64,000 nucleotides of DNA, from the NCBI RefSeq assembly GCF_028858725.1, contig NC_084790.1, forward strand, positions 33,397,031 to 33,461,030, written 5' to 3'. Below the pieces are notes generated by a model, which was not told the origin of the DNA, made no database searches, and was given only the letters and a program-made list of their open reading frames with translations. How positions within the stretch are numbered: position 1 is the stretch's first letter; every line of letters starts with the position of its first letter. Shown here piece after piece: positions 34,840-44,777 of this stretch. Made by a program: the position numbers and the translations under genes. The DNA is from Colius striatus. Its lineage: Eukaryota > Chordata > Aves > Coliiformes > Coliidae.

Positions 34840-37493
34840 CTACCCAAATTACATTATGGCAGTTTGATTTCAAAGCTGTGGCCTGCAAAATTAAGTAATG
34901 GAATTTAACTGAGGAATTAAACAACTAATTGATGCCAAAGTAGTTTTGATAATGTATTTTGGGTGATGTTGCCAGTTGCCCCAGTTCTCAGTACCAACCA
35001 AAGCTAGCTGAAAGTGCTCTCACAAAAGTCCTGCCAACATGGGCTTCTAAAAGGTAAATGAGAGACTGACCCACGGGCAAGGACTGCTGACTTGGGATGC
35101 TAACACACTGCCATGGGGAGAAGTAGGAGTCTTGGGAGAAAGAAGTCTTGTTGCAACTTTGAAGGGAAAGTCTGACAGTGCAGAACATGGTATGGTAATT
35201 CCTGCCAGAATCAGAAGTCTGAAATGCCTTGTGCACTGAAAATATGGCATACAAAGTAGGTTGCAGGGGAGTGAAAAGTTATATGTGAGTCACTGTAATG
35301 CCATTATACTCGTCTTTAAATAAACACACTACCTCCAAGAGATGGTAGGAAAGTTTTAATGAGAACTGTAAGGAGTGGATATGTAGCAAGACTGAAGATT
35401 TTGAAATAAATAAAAGCTAAGCTAACAACTAAAAGCCAAATTATTAACCTTCTCTTTTGGATCACCTTTTTGCTTAATGAAAGATGTTCTAATTAACAAA
35501 AAGGTGATCCAAAGTAAAGGATTTTTTTTTTTTTTGAAGATTCAATATGCTACTCAGAAATGCTCATATCATTTGCTTTGTCTTAATTTTTAAAACAGCT
35601 GCATAGGCTGCCAAAAGAAATCCATGTTAAGTACTGCAGCTCAGCTAGGAAACTCTCAATAGCAGGTAATATTGGCAGGTCAGAGAATGTAGAAGAAATA
35701 GCAACATTGAAACTGTTTGGTGGTGAGGTATCAGTTTCAGCTGCATTTCTAAAAGAAGTCTAACACGGTATTTTTTTCGTCCAAAACTCAACAACAATAC
35801 TACAGCAGATTTGAATGAATGACATGTCCTAGAAACCAAAGTCAGAAAAGATGCTTATGCCGATGACACATCAAAGTCACTAGCACTGATTTGCCTGTGT
35901 ACCTCTACATGCTTGGAGAGCAACGCTAACCAGCATGCACAGGGATGTGGCAGAAATCTGTCAGCCTTGCAGTGTAAACACAAACCTCCCAGGACAGAGA
36001 CTTTAACTGAGGCATCTGAAGTGTTTACAGTCACAATCTGAAAAACATAGATGGTCTGCATGGAATGAAGAAGATGAAAATCTGTAATGATCAAGTAGTT
36101 TTATTCCGCTTTCTATCATCCTGGACCTATCCACTGGCCAGTCCCTGGAGCTCTCTGCATGCTGTCATTGGCTGCTGATGGCACCAAGCTGCTGGGCAAC
36201 TGCAAAGACGTTCAAGTCAAAGATATGTTTTCTTATGAAAATCTAAAGCAGCCATATGTCAGTCTGCTTATCTAAGCATAACATTGCTGGGCAACTCCTT
36301 CTGAAATTCAGCTACTGCAAAAAAGTGCTGCTGTAAGCGACCGAAGAACCACTCTACAGTTCAAGAGCTGTGCCAACCTATGGTTGCCTTCCCTCCAGCA
36401 GGCAGGTATTGGCTGTTTATCATCAAGCTAAAGAAAGAAATCCAACAGCCAGTGGCCATAGATTACCACAGAGATCACTGTTAGGTGTATGATCAATTTG
36501 AGGAATGCTAAGGCTTGTCTTAGTGGCCCGCAAAAGGAGAAGCTGTGAATTAAACGTGGGGCAAAAGCAGACTCTCTCTTAAAGAATCTAAGTTAGTATC
36601 TGATGCCTTGCAGATTTTGCAGTGTCATGTTAAGTCTCATGTGCACTAGTACTGGACAGTACCACCAGGTCACCATGCAGAACATGAGACACATCTTTAA
36701 CTTTGCAGGTATCTGTCCCTCGTGACCATTTCTGACAGTTCTGACTTTTTTTTTTTTTTTTCCCAAAAACAAAAAGGCTTTCCAGAAGGCCTTAAGAGAA
36801 ACCTGGGATGTTCATATGCCATATCTGTGTGGCAGCTTCTGGAACAGAAACTGGCTTGCAAATGCACTATGGGAAGGAACTTTCTGAGTTATTTGTGCTC
36901 TGGGAGAGGTTCTGAAGGGCAAGGAGCAGAAGAAAACTCTAATTCTTTCTTCCTGCCATTACATGCCTTGAGCAGAAGTGCCAACCGCAGAGCGTTCTGG
37001 TTCAGAGCTGATGTAGCGACACATAAAGGTAACTCACAGCCTTGATGTGCTGTACCCCACTGTTTGTGAATCAATCTTTGTGAGCTGCACAGCAGGCACA
37101 ACTTCTCATTGCTTTGAAACAGTGCCACTTCACGGTTACATTGAATCACTACATTGATTTGTAACAAAAGCTGGGATATGGACTAGACATGTTGTCCTAG
37201 GCAAGAATCAGTCCAGGAACCGAGCTTTCACTACCATGAAGTCCTAGGCCTGAAAAGGAGGTATCTGAACCAGGAGAAGGTCTGATACTCTCCTTTCAAA
37301 GTTTGTTCCTATCCTGAGGAAAGTTTTAGTAACTGTTTTGAGAGCAACACAAGTAGTCTCAAATCCTCCATTTACTCTTCCTGACTAAATCTGTTTAACA
37401 GGTACCGAGCCACAGCATGCTTCAAAGGGCCCCAGCTAGCTGCCTGAGACAGATGAGAGGGGGATTTAAATGACAGGGATTTAAATGGGGGAT
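34840..37493. other. Gene-free stretch with one strong hairpin
   Basis: I see no recognisable gene. A long imperfect inverted repeat lies at 35448-35520, and poly-T runs lie near 35521-35535 and 36746-36761. A three-fold gggatttaaa repeat lies at about 37463-37499, just before the CR1 block. Confidence 0.4.
35448..35520. repeat. Strong hairpin (17-bp perfect arms, about 29-bp with bulges)
   Basis: tttggatcacctttttg (35456-35472) and caaaaaggtgatccaaa (35497-35513) are exact reverse complements. Pairing continues inward through ttaat/attaa with one bulged base and outward to cct/agg with a few mismatches. A loop of about 13 bases remains. The form would suit a short non-autonomous DNA transposon remnant or an RNA hairpin. 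Neither is proven. Confidence 0.75.
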
Positions 37494-37869
37494 TTAAACA
37501 AGGCGCAACCGTTGCTGCCATTTTATCAGTGGTACACATGGCGGAGGCAAGGCTCTTTTATTCGCGGCTATGTGGTCAATTAAGGTAATCCAGAGGTTCC
37601 TGGAGCACGGGGAGTGGAGGAGAAGCAAGGAGAGCTGCCAGGACCAGCTAGCTCTTGTGAAGGGGATGGTCTTGCCAGGAGGCAGAGCCGCAGCAACCAC
37701 AGGGGATTTAATCATCCCCCAGGGAGCACAGCAAACAGGGAGGCAAACAGGGAGTTACATGGCACCCAGGTGTGACGGCGCTGCACGGCAGTTTGTGCAG
37801 GCAGGGCGAGCAGGGAGAGTGGGCAGGGAATGACCCCATGGCCCACTTAGAGAAACAGAAGTCAGAGAA

Positions 37870-38639
37870 GTGCCCCAGCTTGAACCTAGCAAAGTGGTGA
37901 GCACTCACCTGAGGTCTAAAGCCAAGGCTCAAGTGGACAAAATCCAGGTGAAGGTCAATGCATCCACCCAGACAGAGTGGGTTAGTAGAGAAGCTTTGGT
38001 CCAGGGGGAGTGCAGGGAGTGTTTAGACTGCTTAGGGACCTATGCCTCTGAGGCAAAAATGTGTCATAGGTGCCCTCAAGTTAAGAACTGCAGCGCCTGG
38101 TGAAAGAGATGCAGGAAACTGTGAGTAGGCTCTGTAGTATTAGAGGGGAAGAAGTGGAGAAAGACAGAGGCTTCCACAATCAGGTGCAAGCCTCCAGTGA
38201 ATCCAATAAGTCATGGACCCTGGTTACAAAAAAAAGAAGGACAAAGGCTCATCTTCAAAGCTCTCCTTCCAGAGTGCCCACTACAAACAAGTATGAGGCA
38301 CTGGCGACAAGGGACTTTGACGAGCAAGCTCCAAGAGGGGAAAACCCATCAAACAACCCACCAAACAACCCATCAGCTGCTCCACCAGCAATAGGTAATG
38401 GACACCGTAGGAAGAGGCGATGGGATGCTTGTTGTGAGCGACTGGCTGCTAAGGGGCACTGAGAGACCCATCTGTGAAGCAGGCAGGGAGTCAAGAGAGA
38501 TGTGCTGTCTGCCTGGAGCCAAGATCAGGGATGTGGCTGAGAGATTCAGGCTACTACCCCTATTTGTGCTCCATGTAGGTATGAATGATGTCATGAGGCA
38601 TGACATCTCCAGGATCCAGATGGATTTTAAAATCTTGGG
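37870..38639 (+). pseudogene. CR1 ORF1 (copy B) with PHD-like Cys cluster and inactivated esterase
   Basis: The N-terminal part reads VNASTQTEWVSREALVQ, then a cysteine cluster from 38011 to 38091 with spacing C-x2-C-x2-C ... C-x2-C ... C. This fits the PHD-like zinc finger reported in ORF1 of CR1-group LINEs. A TGA at 38101-38103 follows. The frame resumes with the linker (SPSRVPTTNKYEALATRDFD) to about 38430, then shifts by one. The esterase nucleophile block reads VVSDWLL (codons at 38437-38445) where copy A has VVGDSLL, so the catalytic Ser is lost. The Asn block HVGMNDV remains at about 38572-38592. The ERV insertion then cuts the domain; its remainder resumes at 39387. Confidence 0.8.
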
Positions 38640-38955
38640 TGTAGGAAATTGAGTCAAGATGTACACCCAATGTGAGTTAAAATTCTTGCTCTCTTTATTG
38701 CTGTGGTAAGCGGCTATTTATACAATTCATGGCTATTCACGCAACCCAGGAAAGTGTTCTGATTGGTTGCAATGTCTTGTCCACACGCCCCAACTACTAA
38801 GCCCATTGGCTAAAACATTGAGATCATGCTTCTTGTTGTAACATTGTGAACTGCCATATTCTAAGTCAATTCAAGGACTTTCAACCATTTTGAGGCCTGG
38901 ATTGTTCAAGCCCTCAACCAGGCCATGCCCTCTTTCTATTAACCATTCTTCTGCA
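38640..38955 (-). repeat. 3' LTR of the nested ERV, 316 bp
   Basis: On the minus strand it runs from TGCAGAAGAATGG to TTTCCTACA. A CCAAT-type box is visible as the complement of attgg (38762-38766 and 38814-38818). TATAAA lies at 38717-38722 and AATAAA at 38694-38699, about 18 bp apart. That leaves a very short R. Confidence 0.85.
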
Positions 38956-39365
38956 ACTCTCTCTTTTTTCTTTTGCACATTCCAGGCCTGTTTAGTAACT
39001 TGCAATACAAACTTCTTAGCACGTGACATTATACAACTTAACACACAAAGTCCAACTAGCACAACAACTAAAACCAACAATCCTGTTCTCAGTAAGCTTG
39101 TCACTCAACCCCCCAGACCCAACCAACTTGTAAGTGCGTCTATTCCAAAAAATCCTGCATCTTCTTTAATCTTTTGACTATGTTCCATAAGTTGTTGTGT
39201 CTGCTGGTGGATGGCTTTTGAATGGTCACTAAGATCCATACAGCACATACCAACAAAATCCTCACAACCATGGCCATGAGCTAACAATAAAAAATCAATG
39301 GCAGCCCTATTTTGCAAGACAGCATGTTGGGTAGAAGAGAGATCATCAGCAAATCCTGAAATGAC
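38871..39365 (-). pseudogene. Retroviral env transmembrane-subunit fragment, broken
   Basis: The minus frame at 39105-39365 carries the signature of a retroviral TM ectodomain: a heptad-type region, an alanine-isoleucine-aspartate motif typical of the conserved immunosuppressive-domain region, and a C-x6-CC disulfide motif (CEDFVGMCC). A stop codon at about 39102-39104 ends the frame just before a hydrophobic membrane anchor (LLVLVVVLVGLCVLSCIM) encoded at about 39030-39085. The frame then runs into the 3' LTR and stops near 38871. The surface subunit and most of the rest are deleted, so no functional envelope can be made. Similarity is to the alpharetrovirus group as I know it; a protein search would confirm the closest family. 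Confidence 0.85.
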
Positions 39366-39386
39366 TCTATTAACCATTCTTCTGCA

Positions 39387-40311
39387 CTTGGAGGAGCAGG
39401 TACAAGGTAGGGGGCTCAGGTTATTTTCTCCTCTATCCACTAGAGATAAAAGAGGAGTCTGCAATGGAAAAATCAGCCAAGTGAACTCCTGGCTGAGAGG
39501 CTGGTGCTGGCGGGACAGCTTTGGGTACTTTCACAATGGATCCTTCCTTGGGGGCTACAACTTGATAGGATGGGATTCAGGTGAGATTGTTGTAGGAGTT
39601 TGCTACAGGCCACCTGATCAGGAGGAGGATGTGGATGAGGCCTTCTACAAACAGCTGGGAGCTGCCTCACAATCACAATCCCAGGTCCTCATGGGGGACT
39701 TCAACTTCCCTGATATTTGCTGGCAAAGCCACTCAGCCAAGCACATATAGTCCAGGAGGTTCCTACAGATTGTTGAAGACAACTTCCTATTGCAGGTGAT
39801 TGAGGAACCAACAAGGAGGCGTGTGCTGCTGGGCCTGGTACTGACGAATAGAGAGGGCCTGGTTGGGGATGTGAAGGTTGGAGGCAACCTTGGCTGCAGT
39901 GACCATGAGATGGTAGAGTTCAAGATCCTGTGTGGAAGAGGGAGGACACAAAGCAGGACTGTGACCCTGGATTTCAGGCGAGCCGACTTTGGCCTCTTCA
40001 AAGATCTACTTGGACGGATCTCATGGAATATGATTCTAGATGGTAGAAGTGCCCAAGAGAGCTGGTCAATGTTCAAGCACCACTTCCTCCAAGCCCAAGA
40101 TCAGTGTGTCCCAATGCGCAAGAAAGCAGGAAAAGGAAGTAGGAGGCCTCCATGGATGAGCTGCTGGGACAACAGCATGATCTGCTGGGACAACGCAGGC
40201 AGAAAGCAGCCATCTATGAGAGGTGGAAACAAGGGCTGGCTTCTTGGGAAGAGTATAGGAACACTGCCAGGGCATACAGGGGTGCAACTAGGAAGGCTAG
40301 AGCCCTTCTAG
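39387..40311 (+). pseudogene. CR1 copy B: end of esterase fused by deletion to ORF2 endonuclease
   Basis: After the ERV the frame resumes with the esterase C-terminal part (SWLRGWCWRDSFGYFHNGSF, LIGWD). It then jumps at about 39578 into ORF2 (GEIVVGVCYRPPDQEEDVDE), because the sequence present in copy A at about 9957-10517 is missing. The endonuclease keeps LMGDFNFPDI and LGCSDHE but lacks its N-terminal Asn and Glu motifs. A TAG at 39748-39750 interrupts it. A third frame continues to 40311. The fusion is a deletion product, not a designed protein. Confidence 0.82.
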
Positions 40312-40379
40312 AATGAAATTTAGCCAGGGAAGTTAAGGACAGCAATAAGGCATTTTTCAAGTACATCAGCAGCAGAAGG

Positions 40380-41242
40380 ATGGTGAGGGGTAATGTGGGC
40401 CCACTGCCAAATGCTGAGGGTGCCCTGGTGTCTGAGGATGCAGAGAAGGCAGAAGTACTGAATGCCTTCTTTGCTTCAGTCTTTACGGCTAAAGCTGACC
40501 CTCAGGAAGCCCAGTCCAGCAAGGATAACAGGATGTCCAGGACAGCAGAGGGCTTGCCCTGGGTGGAAGAGAAAGAGGTTAAAGACTTGTTGGCCAAGCT
40601 TAAGGCTCATAAGTCACTGGTACCGGATGGGATGCATCCTAGAGAGCTGAGGGAGCTGGCTGATGTGATTACTAAGCCTCTCTCCATCGTTTTTGAACAA
40701 TCATGGAGAATAGGAGAGATGCCTGAGGACTGGAGAAAGGCCAATGTCACACCAGTCTTCAAAAAGGGCAGGAAGGACAACCCAGAAAACTACAGGCCGG
40801 TCAGCCTCACCTTCATCCCTGGAAAGGTGATGGAACAACTCATCCTGAATGTTATCACTGAACATATGAAGGAAAAGATGGTTATCAGGGGGAGTCAACA
40901 TGCCTTCACTAAGTCCTGTTTGACGAACCTGATAGGCTTCTACGAGGGCATAACTGGCTGGCTAGATGAGGGGAGAGCAGCGGATATCATCTGCCTTGAC
41001 TTCAGCAAGGCTTTTGACATCATCTCTCATAACATTCTCATCAGAAAGCTCAGGCACTGTGGTTTGGATGAGTAGAGAGGGAGTTGGATCGAGAGCTGGC
41101 TGAAATGAGAGATCCCAGAGGGTGACGATCAATGGCACAGAGTTGAGTTGGAGGCCTGTGGCCAGTGCAGTTCCACAGGGATGGGTTCTGGGGCCAGTCT
41201 TGTTCAACATCTTCATCAACGACCTGGATGAGGGGACAGAGT
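40380..41242 (+). pseudogene. CR1 copy B: first half of ORF2 reverse transcriptase
   Basis: A 231-codon open frame (40380-41075) carries the N-terminal reverse transcriptase blocks: KVMEQLILNVITEHM, a GSQHAFTKSCLTNLIGFYEG block and motif A, CLDFSKAFDIISHNILIRK. It ends GLDE-stop at 41073-41075. Further CR1 sequence continues to about 41242, just before where the catalytic A-D-D block would be. A few codons around TKSCL are deleted relative to copies A and C (KGKSCL / KEKSCL). Confidence 0.85.
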
Positions 41243-43379
41243 GGTTGGGGATGTGAAGGTTGGAGACAACCTCGGCTGCAGTGACCATGAGATGGTAGAG
41301 TTCAAGATCCCGTGTGGAAGAGACAGGATACAAAGTAGGATTGTGACCCCGGATTTCAGGTGAGCCGACTTTGGCCTCTTCAAAGACCTGCTTGCAGTGA
41401 TCTCATGGGATAAGATCCTAGATGGTAGATGTGCTCAAGAGAGCTGGTCAATCTTCAAACGCCATCTCCTCCAAGCCCAGGATTAGTGTGTCCCCACAAG
41501 TAAAGAAGCAAGAAAAGGAGACAGAAGGCTAGATGAACAAAGATCTGCTGGGACAACTCAGGGAGAAAGCAGACATCTGTGAGAGGTGGAAATAGGGCCT
41601 GATTTCTTGGGAAGAGTGTAGGAACATTGCCAGAGCATGCAGGGGTGCAATCAGGAAGGCTAGAGTCCTTATAGAATTAAACCTAGCCAGGAAAGTTAAG
41701 GAAAATAAGAAGGGGTTTTTTTAGGTACATCAGCAGCAAAAGGAAGATGAGGGGGAATGTGGGGGACAGCTGAACACAGAGTGACATAGGATGCAGAGAA
41801 GGCTGAACTACTGAATACCTTCTTTGCTTTGGCTTTGCAGCCAAGGCTGGCCCTTGAAAAGCCCAGTCCAGCAAGAATAGTAGGATGGTCTGGACAACAG
41901 AGAACTTGCCCTGTGTAGAAGAGGAAGGGATTACAGACTTGTTGGGCAAACTTAAGACTCATAAGTCAACGGTACCAGATGGGATGCATCTGAGGGTGCT
42001 GAGGGAACTGGCTGATGTGATTGCTAAGCCTCTCTCCATCATTTTTGAGCAATCATGGAGGATAGGTCAGGTGCCTGAGGTCTGGAGAAAGGCCAGTGTC
42101 ACTACAGTCTTCAAAAAGTGTAAGAAGGATGACCCAGGAAACTACAGGCTGGTCAGCCTCACTTCCATCGCTGGAAAGGTGATGGAACATCCTGAGTGTT
42201 ATCACTAAACATATAAAGAAAAAGATGGTTATCAGGGGGAGTCAACATGCCTTCACTAAGGAGAAGTCCTGTTTGACCAACCTGATAGGCTTCTACGAGG
42301 GCATAACTGGCTGGCTAGATGAGGGGAGAGCAGCAGATGTCATCTACCTTGACTTCAGCAAGGCTTTTGACACTGTCTCCCATAACATTCTCATCAGAAA
42401 TCTCAGGCACTGTAGTTTGGACTGAGAACTGGCTGAAATGAGAGATCCCAGAGGGTGGTGATCAATGGCACAGAATCAAGTTGAAGGCCTGTGGCCAGTG
42501 GAGTTCCATAGGGATGGGTTCTGGGGCCAGTCTTGTTCAACATCTTCATCGACGACCTGGATGAGGGGACAGAGTGTACCCTCAGCAAGTTGGCTGATGA
42601 CACCAAATTGGGAGGACTGGCTGATTGCCTAGAAGGCTGTGCTGCCGTTCAGCAGGATGTCAACAAGCTTGAGAGTTGGGCAGAGAGGAACCTCATGAGG
42701 TTCAACAAGGAGAAGTGCAGAGTCCTGCATCTGGGAAGGAACAACCCCATGCACCAGTCCAGGCTGGGGATTGAGCTAATAATAAGCTAAATATGAGCCA
42801 GCAATGTGGCCTTGTGGCCAAGAAGGCCAATGGTATCCTGGGATGTATCAAGAAGCGTGTGGCCAGCAGGTCAGAGGAGGTTCTTCTCCCCCTCTACTCT
42901 GCCCTCATGAGGCCTCATCTGGAGTCCTGTGTCCAGTTCTGGACTCCCCAGCTCAACACAGAACTTCTGGAGAGAACCTATTGCAGGGCCACCAAGATCA
43001 GGGAACTGGAACATTTTCCTTATGAGGAAAGACTGTGGGAACTGGAGCTGTTTAGTCTAGAGAAGAGGAGACTGAGGAGGAATCTCATTAATATTTACAA
43101 ATATCTAAGTAGGGGATGTGAGGATGTTGAGGCATCATTTTTTTCTAATGTATCTACTGACAGAACAAGGAGTAATAGATAAAAACTATTTTACTGTGAG
43201 GGTGATGGAGCACTGCACAGGCTGCCCAGGGAGGTGGTGGAGGTCTTCAAAACCTACCTGGATATGTTCTTGTGTGACCTGATCTAGGTGGACCTGCTTT
43301 GGCGGGAGGGAGTTAGACTAGATGATCTCTAAAGATCCCTTCCAACCCCTACTTTCTATGATTCAATGATTCTATGAAT
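41243..43379 (+). mobile_element. CR1 LINE copy C, 5'-truncated, complete 3' end
   Basis: It starts ggttggggatgtgaaggttg, equal to copy B position 39860, and runs through the rest of the endonuclease, the reverse transcriptase and the 3' UTR. It ends cttccaacccctactttcta followed by short tail repeats at 43379. B and C share the variant gaaatgagagatcccagagg, where A has gaatgacacagcccagaggg, so B and C are closer to each other than to A. Confidence 0.88.
41885..43182 (+). pseudogene. CR1 copy C ORF2 reverse transcriptase, frameshifted but with an intact catalytic block
   Basis: Successive open frames cover 41885-42208 (VPDGMHLRVLRELADVIAKP, WRKASVTTVFKK), 42225-42425 (GSQHAFTKEKSCLTNLIGFY, motif A YLDFSKAFDTVSHN), 42533-42790 ([20 protein letters not shown] then DTKLGG) and 42793-43182 ([20 protein letters not shown] to [17 protein letters not shown]). 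Unlike copy A, the catalytic L-A-D-D-T-K block is intact. Frameshifts or deletions lie near 42190, 42425-42530 and 42778, the last about 50 bp relative to A. Not functional as a whole. Confidence 0.85.
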
Positions 43380-44211
43380 GAGGGAAGTTTAACCAAATGG
43401 AAATTGTAATGCAAGTCTGACCAGCATGAAGGGAAGAAGATATTAAACATTACCTTAAATTGAGCTTGTTTTTTGTTGCACTCCCTGGACTAGGATGTGT
43501 TCCACTGAACTCATAAGCAGCTCAAGAGAATTGGTTTTTGACAGCAGTTATTAGGGACAGCCCCAGAATGGACACCAGGAGGAGGTATAACATCTGAATA
43601 AGATCTGAATGACATAAGATCTGAATGAAAACCTGATAGGGAAGCAAGTCTGAAAAACACTCCTCTTCAGTCAGTCTGGATGTCTTAGGTGAGCTTTGCT
43701 TTACCTACTGGAGCAATATGTCTGTAGCAAAGGAACAAGTAGACAAACAGCCAGGATGAGCATGCATGCCTCTATTCACATGGACTGACTGTAAAAAGCC
43801 TCAAGAAATTTCACATTTATCTAACTGAATTAAACACACAACTCAGCTTGGATCCAGGTATCTCAGCCAAACCACTGCTGTCTTTTCATCTAGTGCAGTC
43901 CAGTAAATGGATATAATTCTTATCTTACTCTATGTTATCTTTTCTGTGTTAATATAATAACACACTGGAAATTGTTTAATAAAATATTGCTCCTGGAGAG
44001 ACCTGGGAATCATAAATCCAAGAAACCTAGATGTCAACTACCTGTATTTCCTTGCTCTCCTAGAGCTGTTGCCTTGGGCCCTTTAAAATACTACTTTGTA
44101 CGCAATAGTATAACAACACCCTGAAGAGCTTCTTGTGTTTGTACATCTTTATTACATGTGAAACTCAAAAGTTGAAACAGGTAAAGTATCTGAAATAGAG
44201 ATTTAGAATAT
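43380..44211. other. Unannotated stretch between CR1 and LTR
   Basis: I see no gene or recognisable element. It is AT-rich with short chance frames. Confidence 0.4.
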
Positions 44212-44216
44212 GAAGT

Positions 44217-44772
44217 TGTAGTGGGTCTGGGATGGTAGCGATTTTCCACAGCAGCTCCTGCAGTGCTGTGCTTACTGTTGATATCAATATTATGACTACC
44301 ACTCGCACAGCATCAGGGCTGTCCCTCCAGCATTCCTTCCCCCACCTTCGTCAATAGCTGTGGGTGGGCACGATCTTGGGAGGGACTATGGCCAGGACAG
44401 CTGACCCAGGCTGACCAAGGAAATATTCCATACCGTATGACGTCAGCTCAGTAATATAAACTGGGGGAGAGGAGCAGGAAGGGGAGGCGAGATTCATTTC
44501 TGGCCTTCCCAAAGCAACCGCTACGTGTACTGAAGCCCTGCTTCTCGGGAGGTGGCTGGACATCGCTGCTGATGGGAAGTACAGAGTAACAGCTTTATCT
44601 GCTTTTGCTTTGCTTCCCGCGCGCCCGGCTTTGCTGCTTATTTATTAAACTGCTTTTATCTCAACCCCTGAGACTCCCATCTTATTTTCTCCCCTTCCCT
44701 GGCTTGCTGAGGAGGTGGGGGATAGAGCGGTGTGGTGGGCACCTGGCATCCAGCCAGGCTCGAACTACCACA
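44217..44772 (+). mobile_element. Intact solo LTR, 556 bp, with perfect 5-bp target-site duplication
   Basis: It starts TGTAGTGGGTCTGGGATGG and ends GCTCGAACTACCACA; the termini form the inverted repeat TGTAGT / ACTACCACA. Flanks are gaagt at 44212-44216 and gaagt at 44773-44777. A 5-bp site fits ERVL-type integration. It is GC-richer than its surroundings and holds a full cAMP-response element, TATA box and ATTAAA signal. No coding sequence is attached. The perfect duplication and clear promoter elements suggest it is younger than the LTRs to the left. Confidence 0.93.
44438..44460 (+). promoter_or_regulatory. CRE (TGACGTCA) and TATA box of the 44217 LTR
   Basis: A perfect palindromic CRE, TGACGTCA, lies at 44438-44445. 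TATAAA follows at 44455-44460. The ATTAAA polyadenylation signal is downstream at 44644-44649. This spacing is that of a working U3 promoter of a retroviral LTR. Confidence 0.75.
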
Positions 44773-44777
44773 GAAGT

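Larger units (their letters stand above)
38640..39386 (-). mobile_element. Alpharetrovirus-like ERV, 747 bp, internally deleted, nested in CR1 copy B
   Basis: The insertion lies between 6-bp direct repeats cttggg (38634-38639) and cttgga (39387-39392). Read on the minus strand it begins with the first 21 bp of an LTR (39366-39386), jumps into the transmembrane part of env, then shows a purine tract (38956-38975) and a complete 316-bp 3' LTR. The same 21 bases start the 3' LTR at 38955, which shows that the 5' end is a real LTR start. All of gag, pol and the surface part of env are missing. A 6-bp duplication and a short-R LTR both fit alpharetrovirus-type elements. Confidence 0.9.
37495..41242 (+). 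mobile_element. CR1 LINE copy B, near-complete 5' end, 3' part lost, hosting a nested ERV
   Basis: It starts in GC-rich CR1 5' sequence (accgttgctgccattttatc) and runs through ORF1. It is interrupted by an ERV at 38640-39386 and resumes exactly where it left off (cttggg / cttgga-ggagcagg). It then crosses a deletion of about 560 bp at 39578 relative to copy A, which removes the end of ORF1 and the start of ORF2. The rest of the endonuclease and the first half of the reverse transcriptase follow. At about 41242 it switches to an upstream CR1 position, which starts copy C. No B sequence appears after C. Confidence 0.88.

Noticed and set aside
36121-36260. Possible reverse-transcriptase-like phrase (gctgatggcaccaagctgct)
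   Set aside because: Resembles the CR1 catalytic region over about 20 bases only, with no agreement on either side. Treated as chance.
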